A DNA stretch of 14,222 bases from Pseudomonadota bacterium. GTDB lineage: Bacteria > Pseudomonadota > Alphaproteobacteria > Sphingomonadales > Sphingomonadaceae. Below the pieces are notes generated by a model that worked only from the letters and a program-made list of their open reading frames with translations, did no database searches and was not told where the DNA came from. This document shows, piece after piece, positions 1 to 8,314 of this stretch. The position numbers and the translations under genes were made by a program. The stretch spans positions 1 through 14,222 of the forward strand of contig JAFAGN010000100.1 in NCBI GenBank assembly GCA_023422695.1, given 5' to 3'. The number at the start of each line of letters is the position of its first letter. Within the stretch, counting starts at the first letter, position 1.

Positions 1-24
1 GCTTCGCTTCGCTCGCAATGACGA
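1..24. repeat. Partial dispersed repeat at the window edge
   Basis: The first bases contain a doubled GCTTC followed by GCTCGCAATGACG. The reverse complement reads CGTCATTGCGAGCGAAGCG, a motif I recognise as a common intergenic dispersed repeat in sphingomonad and other alphaproteobacterial genomes. It lies just downstream of the stop codon of the FemAB-like gene on the minus strand, the usual position for such repeats. The element is cut by the window edge, so its full length and any partner arm are unknown. Only one copy is visible here, so the repeat call rests on recognition rather than on an internal duplicate. Confidence 0.5.
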
Positions 25-43
25 TCGGTCTGAAGGCACCCGA

Positions 44-1111
44 CTACCCCAATCCGCGCGCGATCAGCGGCCCGACCCGGTTCGCCGCCCACAGCGGCAG
101 CTTTTTCCACAAATCGACCTGCAGGCGATATTTGGCGCTGTTCGGGTTGGTGTCGCGCGGCGTCTCGCCCGGCGCCAGCCAGCGCGCATAGACCAGCGGC
201 TGCGGCTCGAATCCCCAATTCTTCTTGTAGCTATAGGGTCCGGTGCCGACCTTCGACCGCCCGAAATCGAAGCGCGTACAGCCCTTGCCCCGCGCGTGGC
301 GCATCAGCGCAAAATACATCAGCTCGTTGGCGCGTAGCCGCCGCGCAACGGCGGTCCCGCCGCCCCAATAAGGCATCACCGTGCCGCGCCAGTAAAGGCT
401 GAGCACGCTGGCGACGGGTTTCCCGTTCTCGCGCACCGTCAAAATGTCGGCATCGTCGCCGAACGCGTCGAGCACCGCGTCGAACAGGGCTTTGGGAAAC
501 ACCGGCGTGCCCAGATTGCGGACGCTGGTCGCATAGATGCGATAATGGTCGCGCCGTTCCGCGGCATTGCGCCCGGTGATCACGGTCAAGCCGCTGTCCA
601 GCACCTTACGCACTTCAGCGCGTTGCTTGCGCGGGATCGCGAGCAGTTCGGCGTCGTCGTCACCGCAAAGATCGCGCGCGAAGCCCGCGTAAACGCCCTC
701 GTCTTTGCGCCAGCCATCACCTTCGGGCTGCGGTCCGCCGCGCAGTTCGACCGACGCAACACCAAGCGATTTCGCCATGGCAGCGGCGCCAGCGGCCAGC
801 GTCGCCGCAACCGCTGGATCATCGGCGAGGATGCCGCCATCGACGGCAAAACCGCTGCTGACCAGCGCCTGCCCAAACAGCGGCGAGCGGACATGATGCA
901 GCGGCAATAGTCCGGTCAGCGCCCCGCCCGCATCGCGCGCCGTCACCAGATGGCATACATGTCCGGTCGCCTTCGTAATGGCTTCGCACCACTTGCGACT
1001 GTGAAAGGGCGTCGCGTCCGGATGCGCCGCGACATAGGCATCCCACGCCGCGGCGTCGGACAGCGGCGCGCCAGAAAAATCCTGCTTCATGGGATGCGCT
1101 GGTGCATTCAC
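44..1111 (-). CDS. FemAB-like acyltransferase, XrtA/PEP-CTERM system-associated
   Basis: This 355-residue cytoplasmic protein has a GNAT/FemAB fold and matches the PEP-CTERM-associated FemAB-related family. FemAB enzymes transfer aminoacyl or acyl groups to amines on cell-wall precursors; the acceptor in exosortase loci is unknown. Family signatures are the basic PRKQRAEVRK segment (residues 160-169), DFGRSKVGTG followed by SYKKNWGF (282-301), and a C-terminal region rich in Leu, Trp and Pro ending VGPLIARGLG. I chose the GTG at 1111 because it overlaps the deacetylase stop as GTGA and gives the N-terminus MNAPAHPMKQ. An ATG at 1090 (MKQDFSG) is the main alternative, and neither has a strong Shine-Dalgarno. 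The reading frame stays open to 1177, but that stretch lies inside the deacetylase gene. It is the last gene of the minus-strand block. Confidence 0.88.
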   Translation of the reverse strand: MNAPAHPMKQDFSGAPLSDAAAWDAYVAAHPDATPFHSRKWCEAITKATGHVCHLVTARDAGGALTGLLPLHHVRSPLFGQALVSSGFAVDGGILADDPAVAATLAAGAAAMAKSLGVASVELRGGPQPEGDGWRKDEGVYAGFARDLCGDDDAELLAIPRKQRAEVRKVLDSGLTVITGRNAAERRDHYRIYATSVRNLGTPVFPKALFDAVLDAFGDDADILTVRENGKPVASVLSLYWRGTVMPYWGGGTAVARRLRANELMYFALMRHARGKGCTRFDFGRSKVGTGPYSYKKNWGFEPQPLVYARWLAPGETPRDTNPNSAKYRLQVDLWKKLPLWAANRVGPLIARGLG

Positions 1112-1968
1112 GCCGCCGCGCGCCACGGCTCGGCGCGCTGTTGCTGCGCGGGCAGCAAAGCGTCGGCGCGCGTCCATTCGAAATCGGCGAGCAGCCTCTT
1201 GAGCTTGTCAGCCATGGCCGACAAGCCGCTGTAATGACGTATTTTCGATTTGATCGGCGCATCGGCGACGCGCGGCTGGCCGGGGTCGATTTCCCACGGG
1301 TGAAAATAGAGGATCGCCGGATGCCCCTCGGCGTTCATCCGCGCGATCGCCCAGCGCGTGAAGCCATAGGGCAGCATCCGCATGAAGCCGCCGCCGCCCG
1401 CCGCCAGCGTCCGCCCGGCAAAGCGCGCGGTCGTCACGGGCCATTCGACGAGGTCGCTATCGGGCAGCGGCCGCCACGCATGGCGCGGGCTTTGCGGCCA
1501 GCCATAATGGTCGTGCACCACCGGCGCGACGCTCGACGAATAGGCATAGCCCTGTTCGGCGAGGATCGCGTGTGCCCACGGCGTGCGCGTATCGACCGAA
1601 AAGCTCGGCGCGCGATAACCGCGTACCGCAACCCCGCCGAGATCCTCAAGGATCGCCTGCGTCTTTTTGAGGTCGGCGGCGAAGGCGTCGGCGGTCATAT
1701 TGAACACGCGCTTGTGATCATAGCCATGGCTCGCGAGTTCATGCCCCGCGCCGACAATCCGCTTGATCAGTGCCGGATAACGCTCAGCGATCCAGCCCAG
1801 CGTGAAGAAGGTCCCTTTGGCGCCCGCATCGGCAAAAATTTGCAGCACCGCGTCGCAGTTCGCCTCGACCCGGCACTCAAGCGTCGGCCAGTCGGCGCGG
1901 TCGATCGTGCGCTCAAAGGCGCCGACTTGGAACCAGTCCTCGACATCGACCGACAGGCCGTTCTGCAT
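1108..1968 (-). CDS. Polysaccharide deacetylase, XrtA/PEP-CTERM system-associated
   Basis: This 286-residue carbohydrate esterase 4 (NodB-type) enzyme is predicted to remove N- or O-acetyl groups from the locus polysaccharide. The metal and catalytic residues are intact: SVDVEDW (6-12) carries the catalytic and metal aspartates, SHGYDH (80-85) gives the two metal histidines H81 and H85, RGYRAPSFS (116-124) is motif 3, and YFHPWEID (221-228) supplies the late histidine H223. The C-terminal third matches the extension typical of the PEP-CTERM deacetylase subfamily. No signal peptide is visible, which is normal for this subfamily and suggests action inside the cell or export by another route. 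The ATG at 1968 follows a strong AAGGTGAG Shine-Dalgarno. It lies 45 bases after the ATPase gene and overlaps the FemAB-like gene by 4 bases. Confidence 0.95.
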   Translation of the reverse strand: MQNGLSVDVEDWFQVGAFERTIDRADWPTLECRVEANCDAVLQIFADAGAKGTFFTLGWIAERYPALIKRIVGAGHELASHGYDHKRVFNMTADAFAADLKKTQAILEDLGGVAVRGYRAPSFSVDTRTPWAHAILAEQGYAYSSSVAPVVHDHYGWPQSPRHAWRPLPDSDLVEWPVTTARFAGRTLAAGGGGFMRMLPYGFTRWAIARMNAEGHPAILYFHPWEIDPGQPRVADAPIKSKIRHYSGLSAMADKLKRLLADFEWTRADALLPAQQQRAEPWRAAA

Positions 1969-2013
1969 CTTTTCTCACCTTCGTCGACCGGATAGCCGAT
2001 TTCGCGGCGGCTG

Positions 2014-3264
2014 TCAGGCCGCCCAGGTCCGCGATGTCGCCGGGTTCGGCGCATTTTCGGGATCGCGCTCGACCCACTCGATCAGCAGGTCGAGCACGCG
2101 GCGCAGCGCTGCATCCTGCTCGACCAGTCGCGCCTCGAGCGACGCGATCTGCGCTTCGAGCGCCGCCAGATGTTCAGGGTCGATCGCAGGCGCGCCGGGG
2201 GCGTCGCCATTTGCGGCCGCCATCCGCGCCAGAATTTCGTCGGCGCTCGGGTCGGGCGGGGTCAGAATGACCGCCTCGGCAGGCTCGGCGAACGGCGGGT
2301 GGCCATCGGCAGCACGCTGCGGCCATTCGAGCGTCGTTTCGTTGGCCGGCGTCGGCGCGGCAAAGGGCGCGGGCGTCGGGGCCACCGCATGGGCAGCTGC
2401 CGCGACGACCTCCTCGACCGGCAGCGGCGCCAGCGTCGATGCGTCGATACCGCGATCGGCCTCGATCTCGGCGACGACCGAACGGACATTCTGCGCGGTG
2501 ATCCGCGTCATCTGTTCGACCGCGCCATAGAGGAGCAAGCGGCTGACCAGCACGTTGAGCTTGCGCGGCACGCCTTCGCTGTAATCAAAAATTTCTTCGA
2601 ACGCATCGGGGCTGAAGCTGGGGTTGCCGGTCCAGCCGACTTTGCCGAGGCGATGGAGGATATAGGGTTCGACCTCCTCGGGCTCCATCGGATCGAGGTG
2701 ATGCGTCGCGATCACGCGCTGGCGCAATTGCTCCAGCGTCGGCGAATGGAACAAGGTCTGGCGGAACTCGGGCTGGCCGAGCAGGAAAATCTGCAACAGC
2801 GAATGACCACCGAGCACGAAGTTCGACAACATCCGCAATTCTTCGAGCGCCGAGATGGCAAGGTTTTGCCCCTCATCGACGATCAGCAGCGTGCGCTTGC
2901 CCGCCCGCGCCTGTTCGCGCAGATATTGCTCCATCGACCGCAGCAGCTCGGCCTTGCTCTGCCCTTCCCATTCGATACCGAACTGTTCGGCGACCAGGCG
3001 GAGCAAGTCGTCACCCTCGACCTGCGTCGACACCAGCTTGACCGCGGTCAGCCGGTTGGGGTCGATCGTGTGCATCAGATGGCCGACCAGCGTCGTCTTG
3101 CCCGCGCCGACGTCGCCGGTAATGACGATGAAGCCTTCGCCCTGCGCCAGCCCATAGCCCAGATACGACATGGCCTTCCGGTGCGTGCCGCTCTCGAAAT
3201 AGAAATGCGGGTCTGGCGTCAGCTGGAACGGACGCCCGGTGAAACCATAGAATTGATCGTACAT
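2014..3264 (-). CDS. ExeA-like AAA ATPase, XrtA/PEP-CTERM system-associated
   Basis: This 416-residue ATPase resembles the general-secretion ATPase ExeA/GspA N-domain and the PEP-CTERM-associated ATPase family. The N-terminus MYDQFYGFTGRPFQLTPDP is characteristic and fixes the ATG at 3264, which has CGGGAT upstream. Walker A is GDVGAGKTT (50-58, Lys56) and Walker B is LLIVDEGQN (126-134, Asp130 and Glu131). LGQPEF and the later arginine-rich region are the usual AAA sensor segments. After about residue 280 the sequence becomes an Ala/Pro-rich linker. It ends in a predicted coiled coil (about 364-400) that could mediate oligomerisation or partner binding. No membrane segment is visible, so it probably acts at the inner face of the envelope. 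The frame is open upstream to 3366, but that extension runs into the end of the beta-barrel gene. Confidence 0.93.
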   Translation of the reverse strand: MYDQFYGFTGRPFQLTPDPHFYFESGTHRKAMSYLGYGLAQGEGFIVITGDVGAGKTTLVGHLMHTIDPNRLTAVKLVSTQVEGDDLLRLVAEQFGIEWEGQSKAELLRSMEQYLREQARAGKRTLLIVDEGQNLAISALEELRMLSNFVLGGHSLLQIFLLGQPEFRQTLFHSPTLEQLRQRVIATHHLDPMEPEEVEPYILHRLGKVGWTGNPSFSPDAFEEIFDYSEGVPRKLNVLVSRLLLYGAVEQMTRITAQNVRSVVAEIEADRGIDASTLAPLPVEEVVAAAAHAVAPTPAPFAAPTPANETTLEWPQRAADGHPPFAEPAEAVILTPPDPSADEILARMAAANGDAPGAPAIDPEHLAALEAQIASLEARLVEQDAALRRVLDLLIEWVERDPENAPNPATSRTWAA

Positions 3265-3298
3265 CGCAAAAATCCCGTTGCCCAAAGGGTCCGACACG

Positions 3299-5008
3299 TC
3301 AGAAGTTGTAACGCAGTCCCACCAAAGCTGAACCAATAAGCTGGCTGTTGAAACCGTCCTGGTCAAAGGCGTTGAGGCTGGCCGCCGCGGTGCCGGTCAG
3401 GCTGCGCCAGAACCGCCGCGAATAAGCTGCCGACAGCCCCGCCGACTGGACGTCGCTGGCCCCCGGCGCGCCATTGTCGAAATAATTGAGGTAACCCGAC
3501 AGGCTGACGTCCGAATCGGCGTCGAGTTGACGCCCGGCCGACAGGAACAGATAATAATTCTCGTCCTTGATCCCGTTCAGGCTGGCGATCGGCGAGAGCA
3601 GCGGAGCGAGGAGCTTGCGCTGGTCGTAGCCGACTCCGACACCATAGCTCCACCCGGCAAAGCGCGATCCGATCGTCGCCTGCACCCCGCGGCTGCGATA
3701 TTGCGCTGCGGTCGCGTTGCCGAGCTGGTTGCTGAGGCAACCGCCACCTGCCTGACCGAACACGCACGGGTTGATATTGCCGCCGATCGGGTTGCGCGTC
3801 GGATCGAACTGGGTCGGCAGCGCCGCCAACCCGCCCGACAAACCGCGACCGAGGCTCGACAGCCCGTCGTACACGCCGACCTGGATCGTCGTCGCATGAT
3901 CGGCGCGATAGGAAAAGCTGCCGGTGTAGATAGTGTCGCCATAGCGGCGACCGACGCGCGCGGTCGCCGAGGTCCGGCGGCTCGGCTGCCACATCACCCC
4001 GGCGTCCCAGATCAGCCCGTCGGTGTCGAACGACAGCTGGCGCGGGGTCGATTTGTCGGTGACGAAACGCCCGTTGGCATCGCGAACAGGCACCCCGCCC
4101 GCGTCGACCACCGGATTGCGCTGGCCGATCTCGATGTCTTCATAACCCACGCCGCCGAGCAGCGCGACGGTCGGACCGATCGGCATCGTCACGTCGGCGC
4201 GGGCATATTTACCCTCGAACCGCTGGTCGAGCTGGCTCGCGTCCTCGCGCTCATAACCGCCCGAAACCTGCCAACCAAAGGGCAGATCGCCCGGACGAGC
4301 GCCGACGCTGGCCCACGCGACATGGTTGGTCGAGCTGTCGAAAATATCCTGCGGCTGCGACCCAGGCGACAGGATCGCGGGGGTGTCGACATCGACCTTG
4401 GTATAGCCGAAGCGATAACCGGCGCCGACGTCCAGCCCGCCGATACGGCGTGCAAAGGTCGGCCCGGCGTAAACCGAATAGAGGTTGGCGACATTGCTGG
4501 CGTCGCCGATGAACAGGCCGCTGTCGGCGCCCGCTCCGTCGGCGCGGGTGCGCGTCGCCAGCGCGCCGCCTTCCAGATTCAATCCGCGCGCGACTTCGAT
4601 CCGCCCGCGCGCCAGCCCGCTGATCGTATCGGAATCCTCGAGCCCGCCGTTCCACCCGAAACGATGCTCGTAACGCACCGTGGCGGCGAGTTCGGCGCGG
4701 CTGGTTACGATCGCGGCGTCCACGCCCGCAGCGACCGTCGTATAGGTCAGGACATCGCCGCCATTTTTCAGATCGGCAGTCAGCACCTGGCCGACCTCCA
4801 GATAGGGGCTGACGTCGACCTGCCGCTGGCTGCGGCGCGCTTCGGCGCGCTTCGCCGAACGACCTTCGGACGACGGCGCGGCGACCGGCGCATCGCCGTT
4901 GCCCGCGCCCGGTTCACCCGAAAATTGCGCGTGCGCGCCCGTCGCCGTCCCGGCGAGCAACAGCCCGGCCAGCACGCCGATGTGCCGCAAAGTGGTGGTG
5001 GTGCGCAT
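3299..5008 (-). CDS. Secreted outer-membrane beta-barrel protein, XrtA/PEP-CTERM system-associated
   Basis: This 569-residue protein matches the PEP-CTERM-associated outer-membrane family of unknown function. Residues 1-27 form a classical signal peptide (basic start, hydrophobic core, cleavage after AHA at 27). The mature part has alternating short beta strands with aromatic and Gly-rich turns, many Asp/Asn-rich loops, and the C-terminal sequence LRYNF; a terminal Phe is the usual Bam recognition signature. Two cysteines, 415 and 424, sit in one predicted loop and could form a disulfide in the periplasm or outside. The ATG at 5008 overlaps the kinase stop by one base (TGATG) and follows a near-perfect AAGGAGG, so translational coupling is likely. 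A role as a specialised exopolysaccharide porin is inference from context. Confidence 0.9.
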   Translation of the reverse strand: MRTTTTLRHIGVLAGLLLAGTATGAHAQFSGEPGAGNGDAPVAAPSSEGRSAKRAEARRSQRQVDVSPYLEVGQVLTADLKNGGDVLTYTTVAAGVDAAIVTSRAELAATVRYEHRFGWNGGLEDSDTISGLARGRIEVARGLNLEGGALATRTRADGAGADSGLFIGDASNVANLYSVYAGPTFARRIGGLDVGAGYRFGYTKVDVDTPAILSPGSQPQDIFDSSTNHVAWASVGARPGDLPFGWQVSGGYEREDASQLDQRFEGKYARADVTMPIGPTVALLGGVGYEDIEIGQRNPVVDAGGVPVRDANGRFVTDKSTPRQLSFDTDGLIWDAGVMWQPSRRTSATARVGRRYGDTIYTGSFSYRADHATTIQVGVYDGLSSLGRGLSGGLAALPTQFDPTRNPIGGNINPCVFGQAGGGCLSNQLGNATAAQYRSRGVQATIGSRFAGWSYGVGVGYDQRKLLAPLLSPIASLNGIKDENYYLFLSAGRQLDADSDVSLSGYLNYFDNGAPGASDVQSAGLSAAYSRRFWRSLTGTAAASLNAFDQDGFNSQLIGSALVGLRYNF

Positions 5009-6030
5009 CACGCGCCTCCTTGTCCGTAATAGGTGCCGAAGCGGCGACCGCCCGGCGAAAATTTCACGCCGTTGAGCAGCAGCTGGATGTGCGGACACGC
5101 GCCCATCAGGCCGATCGCGTCGCGCAGCGATGATTCAAGCGTTTCGTCGGCGCGCACGACCATGATCGTCTGGCCGACATGCCCGGCGAGCACCGCAGCC
5201 GGCGATGCCGCCAGCACCGGCGGCGAATCGATGATCAGGATGCGACCCGGCGCGCCCTGTTCGAGCTGGGCGAGCAGCGTATCGGTGCGGGCAGAGGCCA
5301 GCAGTTCGGTGTCGTGCATATGCCCGGTTCCCGCGGGCATCACCTTCAGCCCCGGGATATCGGTCTGAATCAGGCAATCGCCGAGCGGCAGATGCGCGTC
5401 GGCCAGCGCGTCCATCAGCCCCGGGCCATCCTCCAGCCCCAAGGCTTCGAGCACGCTCGGCTTGGCGATGTCGGCGTCGATCAACAGCACGTCATGATCG
5501 GCCTCGACCGCCAGGCTGAGCGCCAGGTTGACCGCAGAGAAAGTCTTGCCTTCGCCCGGGTTCGCCGACGCGATCAGCACGCGGTGGCCGCGCGGCAGGA
5601 TCGGGCGATTGCCGACGCCGCCGAAATTGCGGATCAACTCGCGCTTCACAATGCGATATTCTTCTGAAATGCCGGTAACCGGGGTGCCCGGCACGATCAT
5701 GCCGCGCGATGCAAGACGCTCGCGGTCGATCGTTCCCTGCCGCGTCGGCACAACGGCAGGCGCCGCCTTGGCAACGTCCTTGCGCGGCGACGGTTTCGGC
5801 GTCGGCGCGGTTTCGACCGCAGGCGCGGCGCCCACTACGGGATCGACGCTTTCGGGCGGCAGCACTTCGGCGACGGGCTCTGCTGCTGCCTTCTTCGCCT
5901 TTTTCGGCGCTTCGGGCGGCAGGCTCGACAGGTCGATCGTCGGCGCATTGGCGGCGGGATCGAGCCCGAACATGTCGGCCGCGCGTTCGAGGAGCGAGGG
6001 CGGGCGCTTGACTTTGCGTTGGTCGTTCAT
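5008..6030 (-). CDS. Tyrosine autokinase of the CpsD/CapB (BY-kinase) family, XrtA-associated
   Basis: This 340-residue protein is a cytoplasmic P-loop kinase that partners the chain-length protein encoded just upstream. Together they form the split bacterial tyrosine kinase pair that controls polysaccharide length and export. Motifs: an oligomerisation-like EEYRIVKRELIRN (123-135), Walker A in SANPGEGKTF (155-164), Walker A' VLLIDADIAKPS (181-192), and Walker B ILIIDSPP (264-271). The first ~120 residues are a Pro/Ala/Lys-rich, probably disordered region. The C-terminus has only two adjacent tyrosines (FGTYYGQGGA), whereas BY-kinases usually carry a longer tyrosine cluster. The ATG at 6030 is preceded by GGGGGA and starts 14 bases after the chain-length gene. 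A GTG at 6048 overlapping that stop as GTGA is an alternative. Confidence 0.92.
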   Translation of the reverse strand: MNDQRKVKRPPSLLERAADMFGLDPAANAPTIDLSSLPPEAPKKAKKAAAEPVAEVLPPESVDPVVGAAPAVETAPTPKPSPRKDVAKAAPAVVPTRQGTIDRERLASRGMIVPGTPVTGISEEYRIVKRELIRNFGGVGNRPILPRGHRVLIASANPGEGKTFSAVNLALSLAVEADHDVLLIDADIAKPSVLEALGLEDGPGLMDALADAHLPLGDCLIQTDIPGLKVMPAGTGHMHDTELLASARTDTLLAQLEQGAPGRILIIDSPPVLAASPAAVLAGHVGQTIMVVRADETLESSLRDAIGLMGACPHIQLLLNGVKFSPGGRRFGTYYGQGGA

Positions 6031-6044
6031 GTCATCGTCCCCCG

Positions 6045-7592
6045 TCACGCAACCATGCCGCGCTGGATGAATTCGGCGACCAGCAACAGGGCGTAAAGGC
6101 CGACCAACGCCCCCCCGCCGCTCGCCAGCCACACCAGTTTCTTGCGCCGATCGACATGGCGTTCGGGAGTCACCACTTCGGTGATCGACCCGATGACCGG
6201 CAGGCCGCTCGCGCGTTCCAGCTTGGCCGCGGTCGCATAGCTGGCGCGCACCTGGCCAAGGCCAAAGGCAACGCCGATCCCGCCGCCGATCCCGGCGAGC
6301 AGCACCAGGGTCAGGAACAACGGGCGATTGGGCGCCGCGGGGCTGGTCGGCTTCGTCGGCGGATCGAGCAGCTCGATCTTGATCGCGTCGGTTTCGGTCT
6401 GCACGTCGCCGCGCAGCCGCACCTGTTCGCGCTGCGCGAGCAGCTTGTCATATTGCGCCTTGAATGCGGTATATTCGCCGTTGATCCGGTCATATTCGGC
6501 CGCAATGCCGGGGTTCTGGATTTGCTGGCTGGTGATCCGCGCGATGTCACCGCTCAGCTGCGCCTTGCGGGCATTGAGCGCGCTCACCGTCGCCTGCCGT
6601 TCGGCGCGCATCGCGGCGAGCGAGGCATAGGCGGGGTTCTGCGAATTGCCGCCGCCACCGCCGCCCGCGCCTTCGCGGTCCGCCATGGCTTTCAGCGATG
6701 CGATCTGGCTTTTCAGCGCGATGACGTCGGGGTGCGCGTCGGTCAGGCCGCGCGCGCGCATCGACGACAATTCATTCTGCGCGCCGGCAAGCTGCTGGCG
6801 GGCAACGCCGCCGCCGACGCCGCCCATGCCGGGGACATTGATCGTCGCGGGGGTCGAGGCGAGTTGGCCGTTCGCCGCCGCAAGCTGCGCCTGCGCGGCC
6901 ACCAGCTGCGAATCGATCTGGCCAAGTTCAGCGCGCGCCGCTTCGACGCGCTGCGCGGGCGATCCGGCGGCGCCGGGGATCAGGCCAATATTCTGCGCCT
7001 CGAACGCCGCGCGCCGTGCTTCGACTTCGCGCAACGCCTTTTCGCGGTCGGCGATCTGGGCGTCGAGAAATTTCAGCCCTTCGCGCGCGTTCATCCGCCC
7101 GCCGCGCAGCTGATCGTCGCGGAAGACGGTGATCAGGCTGTCGAGTACCCCCGATGCCAGTTTGGCATTGTCGGCATCGGACAGGCTGCCGACGCCGATG
7201 CTCGACGTGATTTCAAAGATATTGTCCTGCTGCGGCACGACCTTGATGTTTTTTTGCAGCATGGCGACCGCGCCCGCCTTGTCGCGCTCGCCCGCGCCCG
7301 CGGGCAGCAGGCCGGTCGTCGCTGCCACCTTTTCCAGATTGCGCGCGCTGGTCAGCGTCTCGCGGATCTGGTCGATGCGCTGACGTCCGCCATAGGCCGC
7401 GCCCTGCGGATCGTCGGGCAGGATTTCGTTGATGTCGACGAGCAGCCGGGCGCGCGAATCATAGCGGTTCGGGATCGACGCGATCGCCAGCCAACCGAGG
7501 ATGCAAATGCCCCATGCCACCGCCAGCACGAGCCACCGGCGCGTCCAGACGCTGTGCAGCGCCACCCGGAATTCGTCGTAGAGGCTGGTCAT
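6045..7592 (-). CDS. Polysaccharide chain-length determinant (Wzz/PCP family), XrtA-associated
   Basis: This 515-residue inner-membrane polysaccharide co-polymerase has an N-terminal membrane segment (about 19-40), a long periplasmic region, and C-terminal membrane segments at about 424-446 and 485-507. The Wzz domain begins at about residue 8 and the Pro-rich motif (409-423, LDPPTKPTSPAAPNR) precedes the second membrane helix, as in the family. The periplasmic part is mostly heptad-like coiled coil (about 170-400). It is broken by two Gly-rich stretches, NVPGMGGVGGGV (252-263) and a run of six Gly at 310-315. The kinase domain is encoded separately, 14 bases downstream. The ATG at 7592 has only a weak, distant AAGGA upstream. 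It lies 47 bases downstream of the export lipoprotein gene. Confidence 0.94.
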   Translation of the reverse strand: MTSLYDEFRVALHSVWTRRWLVLAVAWGICILGWLAIASIPNRYDSRARLLVDINEILPDDPQGAAYGGRQRIDQIRETLTSARNLEKVAATTGLLPAGAGERDKAGAVAMLQKNIKVVPQQDNIFEITSSIGVGSLSDADNAKLASGVLDSLITVFRDDQLRGGRMNAREGLKFLDAQIADREKALREVEARRAAFEAQNIGLIPGAAGSPAQRVEAARAELGQIDSQLVAAQAQLAAANGQLASTPATINVPGMGGVGGGVARQQLAGAQNELSSMRARGLTDAHPDVIALKSQIASLKAMADREGAGGGGGGNSQNPAYASLAAMRAERQATVSALNARKAQLSGDIARITSQQIQNPGIAAEYDRINGEYTAFKAQYDKLLAQREQVRLRGDVQTETDAIKIELLDPPTKPTSPAAPNRPLFLTLVLLAGIGGGIGVAFGLGQVRASYATAAKLERASGLPVIGSITEVVTPERHVDRRKKLVWLASGGGALVGLYALLLVAEFIQRGMVA

Positions 7593-7639
7593 CGGTTGCG
7601 GTCAATCCTTGGTATGGGTCGGTTGGCGGTCCGTCGGGA

Positions 7640-8296
7640 TCAGAACATGCTTTCGGGGATGATGATGACATCGCCGGGCTGCAACCGCACATTGGCCTTG
7701 ATGTCGCCGCGCTTGATCAGGTCGTTCAGCCGCAGGCCAAATTCCTGCTGCTTGCCGCTGCCCTTGTCGAAACGGACGAGTCGCGCCTTGTTTCCAGCCG
7801 CATATTCGCCCAGCCCGCCGACTGCAATCATCGCGTCGAGCACGGTCATGTTGGCGCGGAACGGAATCGACGCGGGCTTTTCGGTGGCGCCGACGACGCG
7901 CACCTGCTGCGAAAAGGTGCTGTTGAAGGTGGTGACGATCACGCTGACGATCGGGTCGGTGATATATTGGCTCAGCTGCAGCTTGATGTCCTGCTGCAAC
8001 ATCGTCGGCGTCTTGCCGACCGCGGGCATGTCGGTGATCAACGGGGTGGTGATCCGGCCATCGGGACGCACCTGCACCTTGCCGCCGAGTTCGGGGTTGC
8101 GCCACACGAAGATCTGCAATTCGTCGAGCGGTCCAATAATATATTCCTCGCCCGGCCCCTCCTGATTCTGGACAAAGGTCGCGCTGGGCAGCTGCGGTGC
8201 GCCGCCGCCGGTGCTGGCGCAGCCCGCCAGCGCGGTCGACGCAATACCGCAGACAAGCGCGGCGCGGGCGACGCGAAGCGAGGGGAACGAAGCCAT
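7640..8296 (-). CDS. Polysaccharide export lipoprotein (Wza/OPX family), XrtA-associated
   Basis: This 218-residue outer-membrane polysaccharide export protein has a lipoprotein signal with lipobox LAGC (Cys26, where acylation is expected). A Poly_export domain follows (about 50-125, with RPDGRITTPLI at 77-87), then an SLBB domain (about 130-180), ending LQPGDVIIIPESMF. It is shorter than E. coli Wza, lacking the extra domains and the C-terminal amphipathic helix, as is typical of the PEP-CTERM-associated subfamily. It should form the periplasmic or outer-membrane exit of the polymer with the chain-length protein. The ATG at 8296 has AAAGGT about 10 bases upstream; an in-frame TTG two codons earlier is less likely. 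As the first envelope gene after a 173-base gap, it probably opens its own transcription unit. Confidence 0.94.
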   Translation of the reverse strand: MASFPSLRVARAALVCGIASTALAGCASTGGGAPQLPSATFVQNQEGPGEEYIIGPLDELQIFVWRNPELGGKVQVRPDGRITTPLITDMPAVGKTPTMLQQDIKLQLSQYITDPIVSVIVTTFNSTFSQQVRVVGATEKPASIPFRANMTVLDAMIAVGGLGEYAAGNKARLVRFDKGSGKQQEFGLRLNDLIKRGDIKANVRLQPGDVIIIPESMF

Positions 8297-8314
8297 AATC
8301 AATCAACCTTTCGA

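Noticed and set aside
1102..1995. Plus-strand 297-codon open frame opposite the deacetylase gene
   Set aside because: The minus strand carries all catalytic motifs of a NodB-type deacetylase; the plus frame has low-complexity Arg-rich content.
4834..4860. Short tandem duplication of CGGCGCGCTT within the beta-barrel gene
   Set aside because: It encodes an Arg/Ala-rich stretch just after the signal peptide. Two imperfect copies of a GC-rich decamer in coding DNA are not evidence of a repeat element.
3527..5029. Plus-strand 500-codon open frame opposite the beta-barrel gene
   Set aside because: Same reason: the minus-strand frame has a signal peptide, a strong Shine-Dalgarno and a barrel C-terminus, while this frame shows no family features.
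6156..8165. Very long plus-strand open frame (669 codons) opposite the chain-length and export genes
   Set aside because: It is antisense to two proteins with clear domains, and its translation is Arg/Ala/Gln-rich with no recognisable domain. Long antisense frames are expected at this GC content.
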